Positions 51,647-60,408 are shown, numbered from the stretch's first letter. The stretch is 64,000 bases of DNA from RGIG2945 sp045540355 (GCA_045540355.1 JAZQHB010000097.1:1-64000), one strand, 5' to 3'. Program-made: numbers and translations. Notes: a model not told the origin generated them from the sequence alone.

Positions 51647-54352
51647 TTATCTGTTATTTGCTTTCTTTTCATCAAGCATTTTTTCCATTTCCTCAACAGA
51701 CATATTCTTATATTTGCCGAGGTCATACTTATAAACAAAGTGGTGTGATTTTCTCAATGTTTCGGGAGGCATCTTCATATAATTACCGAAGTGGCAGATG
51801 AGATAATCTTCCCAATGATTCATGGTCGGGAATTCATAGCCCTCAAATTCCATCGGTACTCCCTCGCCCCAATATTCAACGGGGAAGCGTTCCTGTTCAT
51901 AGGTATAAATACTTGCGGGAAGACATACCCATGTTGAAGTTTCGTTGCAATCATATTTTGTTGCCCATTTATGCCACATCTTTTTGATGAACCATCTGGG
52001 TGTCAGCTTGCAGATAAGTCTGCGGAAATACACCCTTGTAACCGCTTTTTCAAATGTGAATACGGGCATTCTTCTTGCCTGCTCAAGCATTGCGGTTCTC
52101 CAGTATTTGCACTTCTTTTCGTGCTCAAGTCTTAATGCATCATCATCGGGACAACCCTCAAGCGCCAATATATCAAGGAATATTCCGCCTTTTCTCCAGT
52201 AGGTATCAAAAGCTGAATCCTTGTACTCGATTCTGTTATGGAAGAACGGCTTGCAGTCCTGGTCCATTACATATTCATCGGGCAATTCGGTTTTTGCAAT
52301 CTGCAGGAATTTTTCGTAATCGGGTCTGGGCATTGTGATATCCATATCATCATCCCACGGAATAAAGCCCTTGTGTCTTATACCGCCTAAGATTGTTCCG
52401 CCTGCAAGATAATATCTTAAACCATGCTTTCTGCAGATTTTGTCGAAATCAAGTGCGATTTTCAAAACCATCAACTGAATTTTTCTGATGTCGCCGGGGT
52501 CAATCTCAACAATCTTTTCTTTGGCAAGTCTTTTTCTGCCGCTCATTTTAATTTTATCCTTAAGCACCTTGATTGCTCTGAACGGCAATGCAACAAGCTT
52601 TCCGAAGATATTCATATCCTTAAAGGGCTTTGTGTACCAATCGATTACACGCATGGCTTTCTGAACAATCTTGAAATTCTTATATCTGAAAAGACGCATA
52701 TTTTCAAACATAAAGAGCTTGAAGCTGTTGAGAATTGTTACACCCATCGGGCTTTTTGCGGTAAAGTCTTCCGAAAGGTCAGCTTCCATGCTTCTTGTAT
52801 CCGCAAGACCCTTTGAAATTTTCATCGACTGTGAAAGGATATATACTACTCTCTTTTCATCAAGTACTACCCCGGGTAAACATTTTGCAATATCCTGATA
52901 GGGTGTTTTGCATACTGACAACTGGATTACCGCATTCGAGGGTAAAAGCTTTGACTTTTTAAGATTTGCCTGACATTCTGCGGAGTTGTTACCGTATTCT
53001 TTCCAAACAGCAAGTCTGGGTGCAACTCTCTTGTAATCAACCTTTGCAAAAAGGTCGTTTGTCTGATAACCGTCTTCTATATCCTCAACAGATACCTTGT
53101 TTTCAACAAGTGCGGCAATTGTTTCGTCAGCAGTAGCTCTGTCCATAAAAAATTCTTTGATAACTGCCGATATACCCGCACTGTCAAGTGTCTTCTTCGC
53201 TTTTTCTGCAAGGTCCGTATATCTGTCATAAATTTTATCGAGCTTCGCTTCATAATCAGCTTCGATTTTTTTGAGTGCTTCGAGCCATTCAGCCGCTTTC
53301 TTTTCACGGTATGTCGGCTCTAAAAGCTTGCGGACTTCCTGAGCATAATCTCTGCGGTTTTTCTCGTCCATGAAATATTCAAGGTGAGCTTCAATTCCTG
53401 CAACATCTGCCGCATTGAGCTTTACTGCCGGACCCTCGTCCTGTGAATAATCCGCATCATAGAGTACCATCGCAGGAATACCTGCACTGATGCTTTCCAT
53501 TGCAGTTTCGGGCATGTGGAGTAAGTGTGCATAAGTGATTGAAACATCTGCTTCTCTCAAAGCTCTTAAGGGCTTCAACACCTTGTTTTCTATTGTGATG
53601 CAATCTGCAAGATTTGATGTTTCAACATCTTCTATAAGCTTTTCGAGTGTTGCTGTCTGTCGTACACCCTTATAGATAACTATCTTGAGTGTTGAATCGG
53701 GGTATCTTTCGTGAAGTCTCGAAAATGCAGAAATAACGGTTCTTGTATTTCTGCCCGCATAGGTTGTGTAGAAAACGATTCTTCTCTGACTTACATCTGC
53801 AACACCGACTTCATCATCAAAATACGGGAAATAATACGGCTGATAAACAGCGTTTACTCCGATAGCATTGAGCATCTCTGTTTCCTGCTGTGACATTGAT
53901 ACGACACAATCCGCATTCTGAAGCATATATAAAGTTTCTGCTGTCTGTTTTTCAACACCACCTGCTACGGAGATAAGCGGAGATCTGTCCTGATAAATCA
54001 CTATACATCTTCCGAGCTTCTGTGCCGCCTGGAAAAGAAAGTAAGTTTTTTCATAAAAAGCACCGCAGAAAACGACTGTCTTCGACGGAATTTCACCGAG
54101 GATTTTATAGAAAGAATCTGCAAGGGTATAACCCTGATTCTCATAATAGTTAAGGAAATGTCTTTTAACTTTTTCGTTACTGATATAGTCATCACCCGAC
54201 GGTTGAGCGTAGGTGATTAAATCCACTTTTTTACCTTGCTTTACAAAAGCATTCATCAAGGACGCAAGTGACTGCGAACCGCTCGTTGCACGCAAGGAAT
54301 CGGAATAAAAAACTATTGAATTTTCATCCCACGATGTAAAGTTTTTGCTCAT
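51647..54352 (-). CDS. Glycosyltransferase-LicD fusion protein
   Basis: A 901-residue protein with two modules. Residues ~1-360 form a GT-B-like glycosyltransferase (RIVFYTTYAGRNTRTVISAF; donor-site region THLL-like MPETAMESISAGIPAMVLYD). A helical linker follows. Residues ~630-890 are LicD: YYLAGGTILGGIRHKGFIPW then DDDMDITMPRPDYEKF, the nucleotidyltransferase-like metal site. LicD enzymes attach phosphocholine or another phospho-substituent to surface sugars. A strong promoter precedes it. No licA/licC (choline kinase/cytidylyltransferase) is present, so the donor is open. Confidence 0.85.
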   Translation of the reverse strand: MSKNFTSWDENSIVFYSDSLRATSGSQSLASLMNAFVKQGKKVDLITYAQPSGDDYISNEKVKRHFLNYYENQGYTLADSFYKILGEIPSKTVVFCGAFYEKTYFLFQAAQKLGRCIVIYQDRSPLISVAGGVEKQTAETLYMLQNADCVVSMSQQETEMLNAIGVNAVYQPYYFPYFDDEVGVADVSQRRIVFYTTYAGRNTRTVISAFSRLHERYPDSTLKIVIYKGVRQTATLEKLIEDVETSNLADCITIENKVLKPLRALREADVSITYAHLLHMPETAMESISAGIPAMVLYDADYSQDEGPAVKLNAADVAGIEAHLEYFMDEKNRRDYAQEVRKLLEPTYREKKAAEWLEALKKIEADYEAKLDKIYDRYTDLAEKAKKTLDSAGISAVIKEFFMDRATADETIAALVENKVSVEDIEDGYQTNDLFAKVDYKRVAPRLAVWKEYGNNSAECQANLKKSKLLPSNAVIQLSVCKTPYQDIAKCLPGVVLDEKRVVYILSQSMKISKGLADTRSMEADLSEDFTAKSPMGVTILNSFKLFMFENMRLFRYKNFKIVQKAMRVIDWYTKPFKDMNIFGKLVALPFRAIKVLKDKIKMSGRKRLAKEKIVEIDPGDIRKIQLMVLKIALDFDKICRKHGLRYYLAGGTILGGIRHKGFIPWDDDMDITMPRPDYEKFLQIAKTELPDEYVMDQDCKPFFHNRIEYKDSAFDTYWRKGGIFLDILALEGCPDDDALRLEHEKKCKYWRTAMLEQARRMPVFTFEKAVTRVYFRRLICKLTPRWFIKKMWHKWATKYDCNETSTWVCLPASIYTYEQERFPVEYWGEGVPMEFEGYEFPTMNHWEDYLICHFGNYMKMPPETLRKSHHFVYKYDLGKYKNMSVEEMEKMLDEKKANNR

Positions 54353-54401
54353 CAGAATTTTTCCTCCTAAACTAAAGCAAAATAAAATAAAAAACCATTT
54401 T

Positions 54402-54430
54402 ATTCTACCATATATACATTACTTTGTCAA
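54402..54430 (-). promoter_or_regulatory. Promoter of the LicD fusion operon
   Basis: Minus-strand consensus -35 TTGACA (54430-54425), 17-nt spacer, -10 TAGAAT (54407-54402) with extended TGG. AGGAGG precedes the ATG at 54352. Confidence 0.8.
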
Positions 54431-54476
54431 ACATCGTAACATTGTTTTTGTTATCATTTTATCCAAAATACCTGAT

Positions 54477-54511
54477 AAAAAAGTTGCCGGAAAAATTCCG
54501 ACAACTTTTTT
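54477..54511 (-). terminator. Terminator after mutS2
   Basis: AAAAAAGTTG and CGGAA arms (54477-54492) pair with TTCCG and CAACTTTTTT (54496-54511) with a single C/A mismatch and a 3-nt loop. The A-run on the left gives the U-tract on the minus-strand transcript. It lies 30 nt after the mutS2 stop. Confidence 0.85.
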
Positions 54512-54541
54512 GCAATTTTCATAGATATTCCTGCTTGGTAA

Positions 54542-56926
54542 TCATTTCAACTCTACAATCGTAACGCCGCTTTCGCCCTCACCGAATGTGCCGAGGCGGA
54601 AGCTTTTTACAAAGGTTGAGCCTCTGAGATATGACTGTACCGCACTTCTCAATGCACCTGTACCCTTGCCGTGGATTATGGTAAATTCGTTAAGACTTGT
54701 ACGAAGTGACATATCAATGAATCTGTCGACCTCCAAAATAGCTTCATCGACCGTCATACCTCTTAAATCAAGACTTGATTTGACCGCCTGGGGTGCGGAT
54801 TCCGTTCTACGCATTGTCGGTGCAGATTTTTTGGGAGCTGATTTCTGAACTTTCTTTTCAAGAAGTCGGAGTTTTTCAAGCTTGATACGCATTTTGACCG
54901 CACCTGCCTGAACTTCTACATTATTATTTTTATCCGCAAGCTTTGTAACCGTCGCCTGCTTCTGTAAATCATAAATCAGTACGCTGTCTCCGATTTCCAA
55001 GGGTCTCGGCAGTACATAATCTCCGTCGTCCTCGTATTCAATAATCGGGTCGGTCGCCTGACCGATTGAGTCAAGACCTCTTTTCATTGATGCCTTTGCA
55101 CGACGAGCCAACTCGCTTGCATCTTTTGCCTGTTTCTGTTCCTTACGGAATTTTTCAATTTCCAAAAGCAATGCATTTGCTTCTCTTGTTGCCGCCTGTG
55201 TGATTTTCTGTGCTTCAGCTTTTACTCTTTCAAGCTCTTTTTCTCTCAATTGCTCTGCTTCGGCTTTTATCTTTTTAGCCTCTGCCATTTCGCGTCTTAC
55301 TTTTTTTAATTCTATCTGTGTCTGCTCTTGCTTTTTCTCCATTTCACGGCGTGTTTCTTCTAACTTTTCAACTACTTCTTCAAAACGGGTTTTTTCAAGT
55401 GAAATATATTCCGCCGCTTTTTTTGTAATTTCTTTATCAATACCGAGTCTTTCGCTGATTGCAAAAGCGTTCGATTTACCCGGCACACCGATTAAAAGTC
55501 TGTAAGTCGGTCTTAATGTATCAATATCAAACTCGCAGCTGCCGTTGATTACTCTCGGTGTGCGGAGTGCATATTCTTTCAATTCCGCATAGTGGGTTGT
55601 TGCTGCGATTTTTGCACCCTGATTGTGGAGCGTTTCAAGTATTGAGGTTGCAAGTGCCGCACCCTCGACGGGGTCTGTACCTGCTCCCAATTCGTCTATC
55701 AGCACAAGGCTTCGTTCGTTTGCAACTTTTAAAATATCTACTATCGTTGTCATGTGTGACGAGAATGTCGAGAGTGATTGCTCGATACTCTGCTCATCAC
55801 CGATATCGCATAAAATTTCATTGAATACGGAAATTCTGCTTTCATCTGCAACAGGGAGCATCAGTCCGCACATTGCCATTGCGGATAAAAGTCCGAGTGT
55901 TTTTATCGCAACCGTCTTACCGCCTGTGTTGGGACCTGTGATTATGAGTGTATCAAATTCTTGCCCTAAAGATATGTTTACGGGCACAACCTTCTGAGGG
56001 TCGATAAGCGGGTGTCTTGCTGATTTGAGATTGATTTCGCCGTTGTCATTTATTATCGGCATACTTGCTTTCATTTTATATGCAAGCTGACCCTTTGCGA
56101 AAATCACATTGAGCATAACCGCACTTTCGTAGCTTCTTTTTATACTGTCTGCAAACATACCTGCCTGCGATGATAAGTCGGCAAGTATTCGTTCTATTTC
56201 TTCAAGCTCTTTTGATTTCAAAACCCTTATTTCGTTATTTGCTTCAACTACTCCGATAGGCTCAATAAATACTGTTGCACCGCTTCCCGATGTATCGTGC
56301 ACAAGACCGCTGATGTCAGCTCTGTGCTCGCTTTTTACGGGAACAACATATCTGCCGTTTCTCATTGTAATTATACTGTCCTGAAGATATTTTGAGAATG
56401 ACGCTGAACGGGTGAGTTTTTCAAGCTGGTCTCTCACCTTTGATTCCTGAACACGGATTTTTCTGCGGATATCTCTTAAGGTCGGAGATGCGTTGTCGGA
56501 CATTTCCTCGGGTGAAATTATCGCCGTTGTGATAGCTTCTTCGAGGAATTTGTTAGGCATAAGATTATTGAAATATATATCGAGAACCGACTCGACACCT
56601 GAATTATTACTACGCCAGGTTACGATACCTCTTATTATTTTCAAAACAGATGCAATATCTAAAAGCTCCGTCATATTAAGAACACCGCCCGTCTCGGCAC
56701 GGCTTAAAGCGTTATTCACATTTCGTAAGCCACCGAATGACGGTCCTCCGAATTTCGCAAGAAAGGTATATGCCTCGCTCGTTTCCTTAAGCAGATTTTC
56801 CGCAGATGATTTTGACACCTGCGGCACTAAATTCAAGGCTTCTTCCTTTGCATCGGGACAAGCGGTCATATCCGCCAACATTCCCAATACTTTATCAAGT
56901 TCTAATGTTTTAAGATGTTTATCCAT
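54542..56926 (-). CDS. mutS2: MutS2 ATPase/nuclease
   Basis: A 794-residue protein of standard MutS2 length. It lacks the MutS mismatch-recognition domain and has the clamp/core region, Walker A GPNTGGKTVAIKT, Walker B SLVLIDELGAGTDPVEGAAL, a long coiled coil (residues ~505-640, rich in Glu/Lys/Arg) and a C-terminal Smr domain with SLDLRGMTVDEA and IIHGKGTGALR. MutS2 suppresses recombination and, in Bacillus, rescues collided ribosomes. It follows recO by 14 nt in one operon. Confidence 0.95.
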   Translation of the reverse strand: MDKHLKTLELDKVLGMLADMTACPDAKEEALNLVPQVSKSSAENLLKETSEAYTFLAKFGGPSFGGLRNVNNALSRAETGGVLNMTELLDIASVLKIIRGIVTWRSNNSGVESVLDIYFNNLMPNKFLEEAITTAIISPEEMSDNASPTLRDIRRKIRVQESKVRDQLEKLTRSASFSKYLQDSIITMRNGRYVVPVKSEHRADISGLVHDTSGSGATVFIEPIGVVEANNEIRVLKSKELEEIERILADLSSQAGMFADSIKRSYESAVMLNVIFAKGQLAYKMKASMPIINDNGEINLKSARHPLIDPQKVVPVNISLGQEFDTLIITGPNTGGKTVAIKTLGLLSAMAMCGLMLPVADESRISVFNEILCDIGDEQSIEQSLSTFSSHMTTIVDILKVANERSLVLIDELGAGTDPVEGAALATSILETLHNQGAKIAATTHYAELKEYALRTPRVINGSCEFDIDTLRPTYRLLIGVPGKSNAFAISERLGIDKEITKKAAEYISLEKTRFEEVVEKLEETRREMEKKQEQTQIELKKVRREMAEAKKIKAEAEQLREKELERVKAEAQKITQAATREANALLLEIEKFRKEQKQAKDASELARRAKASMKRGLDSIGQATDPIIEYEDDGDYVLPRPLEIGDSVLIYDLQKQATVTKLADKNNNVEVQAGAVKMRIKLEKLRLLEKKVQKSAPKKSAPTMRRTESAPQAVKSSLDLRGMTVDEAILEVDRFIDMSLRTSLNEFTIIHGKGTGALRSAVQSYLRGSTFVKSFRLGTFGEGESGVTIVELK

Positions 56927-56940
56927 ATTCTTTTTCCTTT

Positions 56941-57672
56941 TTATACTAATCCTCTGTAAAAATCGAGTGTTTTATACTTTCTGCCTGTCAGTTGTATAAG
57001 ATATGTTTCCGTTATGTAAGAGAGTGCTTTTGCTCCGTCCTCCGACAAAGAAAAGTTGAATATTTTCTTCGGCTCGGAATAGCAGATATGCCTCATTGCC
57101 GTTATTACCCCGATGCCCGTTTCGTAGCCGCTTTTTTTGCAGTCCGAACAAAAAAGCTTGCCCGTCTGAATGTTGAAATACATCGTGTCGCTTTCAAATG
57201 CTCCGCAGTCATCACAAGCAACCAATGACGGCATATATCCGATAAGACTCATAAGCCGAAGCTCAAAAACTGATTTAATAATCGTCTGTGTGTTTTTGTT
57301 GTTACAAAGAAGATAGAGGGAATTAAGCATCAGCTTTAAGATTTCTTCCGCATTGTCTTCTTCGGGTGCAAGCTCACAACAAAGCTCGCAGAAGTATTGT
57401 GCAAGAGATATTTTTTCGATGCTTTCCCGCAGTGAGAAAAACACCTCTAAAGGCTCTGCTTCGTCAATTATGTAACTATCCCGCCCTTTGTAGATAGAAA
57501 GGCGGGAATAGGATAACAGTTGAGTCGAGCTCAACAGTCTGCTTTTTATTCTGTTTGCATTTCGCACAAAGGAGCGAATGATACCGAAATCAGCAGTTAA
57601 TACCGTTACCAGACGGTCGCTCTCGCCCACCGTCTGCTCGCGTATAATCAACCCCTCTGTGTTCAGTCGCAT
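56941..57672 (-). CDS. recO: DNA repair protein RecO
   Basis: A 243-residue protein. The N-terminal OB fold (MRLNTEGLIIREQTVGESDR) is followed by a helical domain and a zinc finger, CDDCGAF...LFCSDCKKSG. It loads RecA onto SSB-coated single strands with RecR. ATG preceded by GGGAG. Its 5' end overlaps the small YqzL-like gene by 83 nt in a different frame. The neighbours era and yqzL upstream follow the usual Firmicutes order. Confidence 0.93.
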   Translation of the reverse strand: MRLNTEGLIIREQTVGESDRLVTVLTADFGIIRSFVRNANRIKSRLLSSTQLLSYSRLSIYKGRDSYIIDEAEPLEVFFSLRESIEKISLAQYFCELCCELAPEEDNAEEILKLMLNSLYLLCNNKNTQTIIKSVFELRLMSLIGYMPSLVACDDCGAFESDTMYFNIQTGKLFCSDCKKSGYETGIGVITAMRHICYSEPKKIFNFSLSEDGAKALSYITETYLIQLTGRKYKTLDFYRGLV

Positions 57673-57745
57673 TTACAATCTCCCTGTATTTTAAATAGTC
57701 CTCAATTTTTCCGCTTTCAGCAAACTTGTTCCAATGATTTTCCAT
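57590..57745 (-). CDS. yqzL: YqzL-like small protein
   Basis: A 51-codon frame starting at an ATG with CGGAGG upstream. The N-terminal half, NHWNKFAESGKIEDYLKY, matches the pattern of the YqzL family (aromatic, TG/SG-x-I-x-x-YL-x-Y/K). In Bacillus yqzL lies directly between era and recO, exactly as here. The C-terminal half (Arg/Gly-rich) is encoded in the 83-nt overlap with recO, in the +1-type alternative frame, and may be little constrained. Function unknown in the family. Confidence 0.7.
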   Translation of the reverse strand: MENHWNKFAESGKIEDYLKYREIVNATEHRGVDYTRADGGRERPSGNGINC

Positions 57746-57883
57746 AACGCACGCCTCCGAAAAGTAGTACGATTATTGTTTGCTGATGTATATTTTTTAT
57801 CTAAACCAAATTATGTTATTAAACACAAAACGAATGGTGTTGAATCCGTTATTTATAATAGGTGTGGACAAAGTCCACCCTTC

Positions 57884-57911
57884 GTTTTGCGTTTTGCACT
57901 TTGCACTTTGC
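57884..57911. repeat. Tandem heptamers GTTTTGC x2 and ACTTTGC x2
   Basis: Four exact adjoining 7-mers at 57884, 57891, 57898 and 57905. They lie between a small palindrome (57861-57880, GGTGTGGAC/GTCCACCC) and a partial copy of the dispersed repeat. Nothing else recognisable is seen in 57746-57860. Confidence 0.8.
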
Positions 57912-57915
57912 ATTC

Positions 57916-57944
57916 AAATAGTGCTCTGGGCAAATATAGCCAAA
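57916..57944 (-). repeat. Dispersed repeat, truncated copy C
   Basis: AAATAGTGCTCTGGGCAAAT and the following ATAGCCAAAC match the gene-proximal end of copies A and B. Only this ~29-nt end is present. TCTGGGCAAATATA recurs exactly at 61534-61547 upstream of sstT. Confidence 0.65.
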
Positions 57945-57951
57945 CCGTAAT

Positions 57952-58049
57952 TTTGAGATAAAATCGTTCACAGTGCTGTTTTGAGCGAGGCGATAGTATA
58001 CAGATACATCGCCGAACGAAAAATAGTGCTGTGGGCGATTTTAGCCAAA
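57952..58049 (-). repeat. Dispersed ~98-bp repeat, copy B
   Basis: Aligns along its length with 50460-50558. It ends 5 nt before the era stop codon and has the same orientation relative to the gene as copy A. Two CAGCACT motifs and an internal GGCGAT/ATCGCC hairpin are shared features on the minus strand. Confidence 0.85.
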
Positions 58050-58054
58050 ATTTT

Positions 58055-58942
58055 TTAATCAAGTCCGAAGTTGTGGATAATTCCTTCGCGATTACGCCAG
58101 CCGTCTTTGACCTTAACCCAACACTTAAGGTTTATCTGACAGTCGAAAAATCTTTCCAAATCCTGTCTTGCTCTGGTGGAAACTCTTTTGAGTGTTGCAC
58201 CCTGCTTGCCGATAACGATACCCTTGTGACTTTCTTTTTCGCAATAAATTGTAGCTTCAATATCTATTAAATCTTTGTCTTCTCGTTCTTTTAATTTTTC
58301 TATTCCCACCGCTATGCCGTGAGGTACTTCACGGTCGAGTGAGCGAAGAAGCTTCTCTCTGATAATCTCCGCCGCAATAACTCTTTCGGGTTGGTCTGTG
58401 AGGGTGTCCTCATCAAAGAAAAATTCCGACTCGACCGATAATTTTTTAAGCTCAGCTTTCAGCTCGTCCATATTGTCGCCTTTTTTGGCGGATACGGGAA
58501 CGATTGCTTCAAAGTTATATGCAGCCGACAACTCGAGGATATTTTTCATAAGCTCCTCTTTGTTTTCGAGTGTATCAACCTTATTGATTGCAAGGACTGT
58601 CGGGATTTTTGCCCTCTTGACTTTTTCAATCAACTCTTTTTCGGTTTCTCTGATTTCATCACCGACTTCAACCACAAAAAGGCAGGCGTCAACATCTGCG
58701 ATGCTGTCACCTACCGCCTTTACCATCTTTTCACCAAGCTTTGTTTTAGGCTTGTGAAAACCCGGTGTGTCGGTAAAAACAAGCTGTGTTTCGTCTTCCG
58801 TGAGTACGCCCATTATTCTTGTTCTTGTGGTCTGCGGTTTATCCGAAACTATTGCAATTTTCTGTCCTAAAAAATGATTTAATATTGATGATTTACCGAC
58901 ATTCGGTCTGCCGATTATTGTTATAAACGCTGTCTTTTTCAC
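58055..58942 (-). CDS. era: GTPase Era
   Basis: A 295-residue protein starting at GTG 58942 with AAAGG upstream. G1 GRPNVGKSS, G3 DTPGFHKP, G4 NKVD, and the C-terminal KH domain with IVIGKQGATLKRVSTRARQD. It binds the 3' end of 16S rRNA and assists 30S assembly. The region upstream (58943-59054) contains no gene and no clear promoter. Repeat copy B lies right after its stop. Confidence 0.96.
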   Translation of the reverse strand: MKKTAFITIIGRPNVGKSSILNHFLGQKIAIVSDKPQTTRTRIMGVLTEDETQLVFTDTPGFHKPKTKLGEKMVKAVGDSIADVDACLFVVEVGDEIRETEKELIEKVKRAKIPTVLAINKVDTLENKEELMKNILELSAAYNFEAIVPVSAKKGDNMDELKAELKKLSVESEFFFDEDTLTDQPERVIAAEIIREKLLRSLDREVPHGIAVGIEKLKEREDKDLIDIEATIYCEKESHKGIVIGKQGATLKRVSTRARQDLERFFDCQINLKCWVKVKDGWRNREGIIHNFGLD

Positions 58943-59054
58943 GTCGTCCCGCCTTTCTTCTATAAAGCACCATTTTTGCACGAAAATTTATTTACATCTT
59001 ATCCGACTCTTTTGGCAGGGTGGTTATTTACACGAAAGTTTTTCTGCTATTTAA

Positions 59055-59663
59055 TTACAGATTTTTCATTTCATTAACCAAGTCGTTTTTATTTCCGTTA
59101 AACAAAATGCCTTTGATGCCAACCTTTTCGGCACCTTTTATATTCTCTGCTTTATCGTCTATGAAAACACATTCATTTGCATTAAGGTTATATTTGTTCA
59201 ACAAATATTGAAAGATTGGTTCATTGGGTTTTGTAATGCCGATCGGTCCTGAGAATACAAGACCGTCAAACATATCCAATACGGTTTTTATTTCCGTGTT
59301 TCCGTGATAGTTTTCGGCAAAGTAAATACTTATATTTGAAAGTAAAAACAGTTTTTTTCCGTCTGCTTTCAGTTGAGCAATCAACTCAACCATATCATCT
59401 ATCAACGGTAAGTTCTCATACCAATGTTCATACACATTTATCGCACTGCTATGTAATCTCTCAGGCAAACGACTGCGTATTCCTGCTATAACTTCTTCAT
59501 CAGTTATCGTTCCCTCATCGAGCTTATCCCAATAAAGCAAATCGAAAACCACATCGGAAACCAATTGTATATCTTCTTTATTTTTTACATATTTGGCAGT
59601 CATATATTCAGGTTCAAAATGAACTATGACATTGCCAAAATCAAAAATATAATTTTTAATCAT
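59055..59663 (-). CDS. HAD superfamily hydrolase (subfamily IA)
   Basis: A 202-residue protein. Motif I IFDFGNVIVHF, motif II LFLLSNIS, motif III Lys in GITKPNEPIF and motif IV FIDDKAENI are all intact. The cap is small and helical (residues ~15-80). It is a phosphatase of unknown small-molecule substrate, related to YihX/2-haloacid-type proteins. ATG 59663 follows AAAGGA; the longer frame from 59750 would read into the hairpin array. It interrupts the usual ybeY-era order. Confidence 0.88.
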   Translation of the reverse strand: MIKNYIFDFGNVIVHFEPEYMTAKYVKNKEDIQLVSDVVFDLLYWDKLDEGTITDEEVIAGIRSRLPERLHSSAINVYEHWYENLPLIDDMVELIAQLKADGKKLFLLSNISIYFAENYHGNTEIKTVLDMFDGLVFSGPIGITKPNEPIFQYLLNKYNLNANECVFIDDKAENIKGAEKVGIKGILFNGNKNDLVNEMKNL

Positions 59664-59729
59664 TAAAAATCCTTTTTTAAATATATTTACTCTGAAAATC
59701 TGAAAACGGTTCTGTGGTTGGTTTTGTAA

Positions 59730-59905
59730 AGCTAAATTGTTGCTTTGCAACAGCTAAATTATTTCATAGCTAAATTTCACTCCGTGAAGCTAAATTAAAT
59801 TCGCATATAGCGTGCGTAAGCACATTTAGCTCCGTTAGGAATTTAGCTGACGACAGTCAATTTAGCTCGCATTAGCGAATTTAGCTGTAATTGCTTCGCA
59901 ATTAC
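59730..59905. repeat. Array of mini-hairpins joined by a constant AGCTAAAT linker
   Basis: AGCTAAAT occurs at 59730, 59752, 59768 and 59788, and its reverse complement ATTTAGCT at 59824, 59841, 59860 and 59879. Between linkers are stem-loops with different arms: GTTGC/GCAAC, TTCAC/GTGAA, CGC/GCG, GTGC/GCAC, TCC/GGA, TGAC/GTCA, TCGC/GCGA and GTAATTGC/GCAATTAC, each with a 3-5 nt loop. The linker orientation flips near the centre. The last hairpin overlaps the ybeY stop codon. 59664-59729 shows nothing else. Confidence 0.9.
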
Positions 59906-60408
59906 TCCTCGTCCATATAATAACTGCCGTTTCTCTTAAGCCCCAACTGTGTCAAAACTGCTTCTTCTTTTTCACGCATGTGTACCAACTCCATGCCGCC
60001 GCTTTCGTGGTCGTAGCCTAAAAGATGAAGCATTGAATGTACGGTCAGAAAACCAATCTCACGCTGTAAAGAATGGTCATACAAATCAGCCTGTTCAAAA
60101 GCTTTTTCCATGCTGATTACTATGTCGCCTAAAAGCTTTGCACCTGTATCGGGATTGATATCATATTCACCATTCTCGCCCAGGGGGAATGAAAGAACAT
60201 CGGTTTCTCTGTCGATATTTCTGTACTGACTGTTAAGTCTTTTGATTTCTTCATTGTCGACAAATCTTACGCTGACTTCTGCCGATGAATTGAATTCTTC
60301 ATTCACCAATACTGCGGTACAGCACCTTCTGACAAGCATTCGTACACCTGTGGGAATTTTAACAACATTCTGGTCATTTGTTATGATTACTTTAGTTTTT
60401 TCACTCAT
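59902..60408 (-). CDS. ybeY: Endoribonuclease YbeY (rRNA maturation)
   Basis: A 168-residue protein with the metal-binding signature HSMLHLLGYDHESGG (H-x3-H-x5-H) near residue 127 and ADVSVRFVDNEEIKRLN upstream. It matures 16S rRNA 3' ends and takes part in ribosome quality control. The ATG overlaps the phoH stop by 4 nt. Its own stop codon lies inside the terminal arm of the hairpin array, suggesting the array is part of the mRNA 3' end. Confidence 0.94.
   Translation of the reverse strand: MSEKTKVIITNDQNVVKIPTGVRMLVRRCCTAVLVNEEFNSSAEVSVRFVDNEEIKRLNSQYRNIDRETDVLSFPLGENGEYDINPDTGAKLLGDIVISMEKAFEQADLYDHSLQREIGFLTVHSMLHLLGYDHESGGMELVHMREKEEAVLTQLGLKRNGSYYMDEE

Noticed and set aside
59730..59905. 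Hairpin array as a CRISPR array
   Set aside because: The constant unit is only 8 nt, its orientation flips midway, spacers are 8-27 nt and self-complementary, and there are no cas genes.
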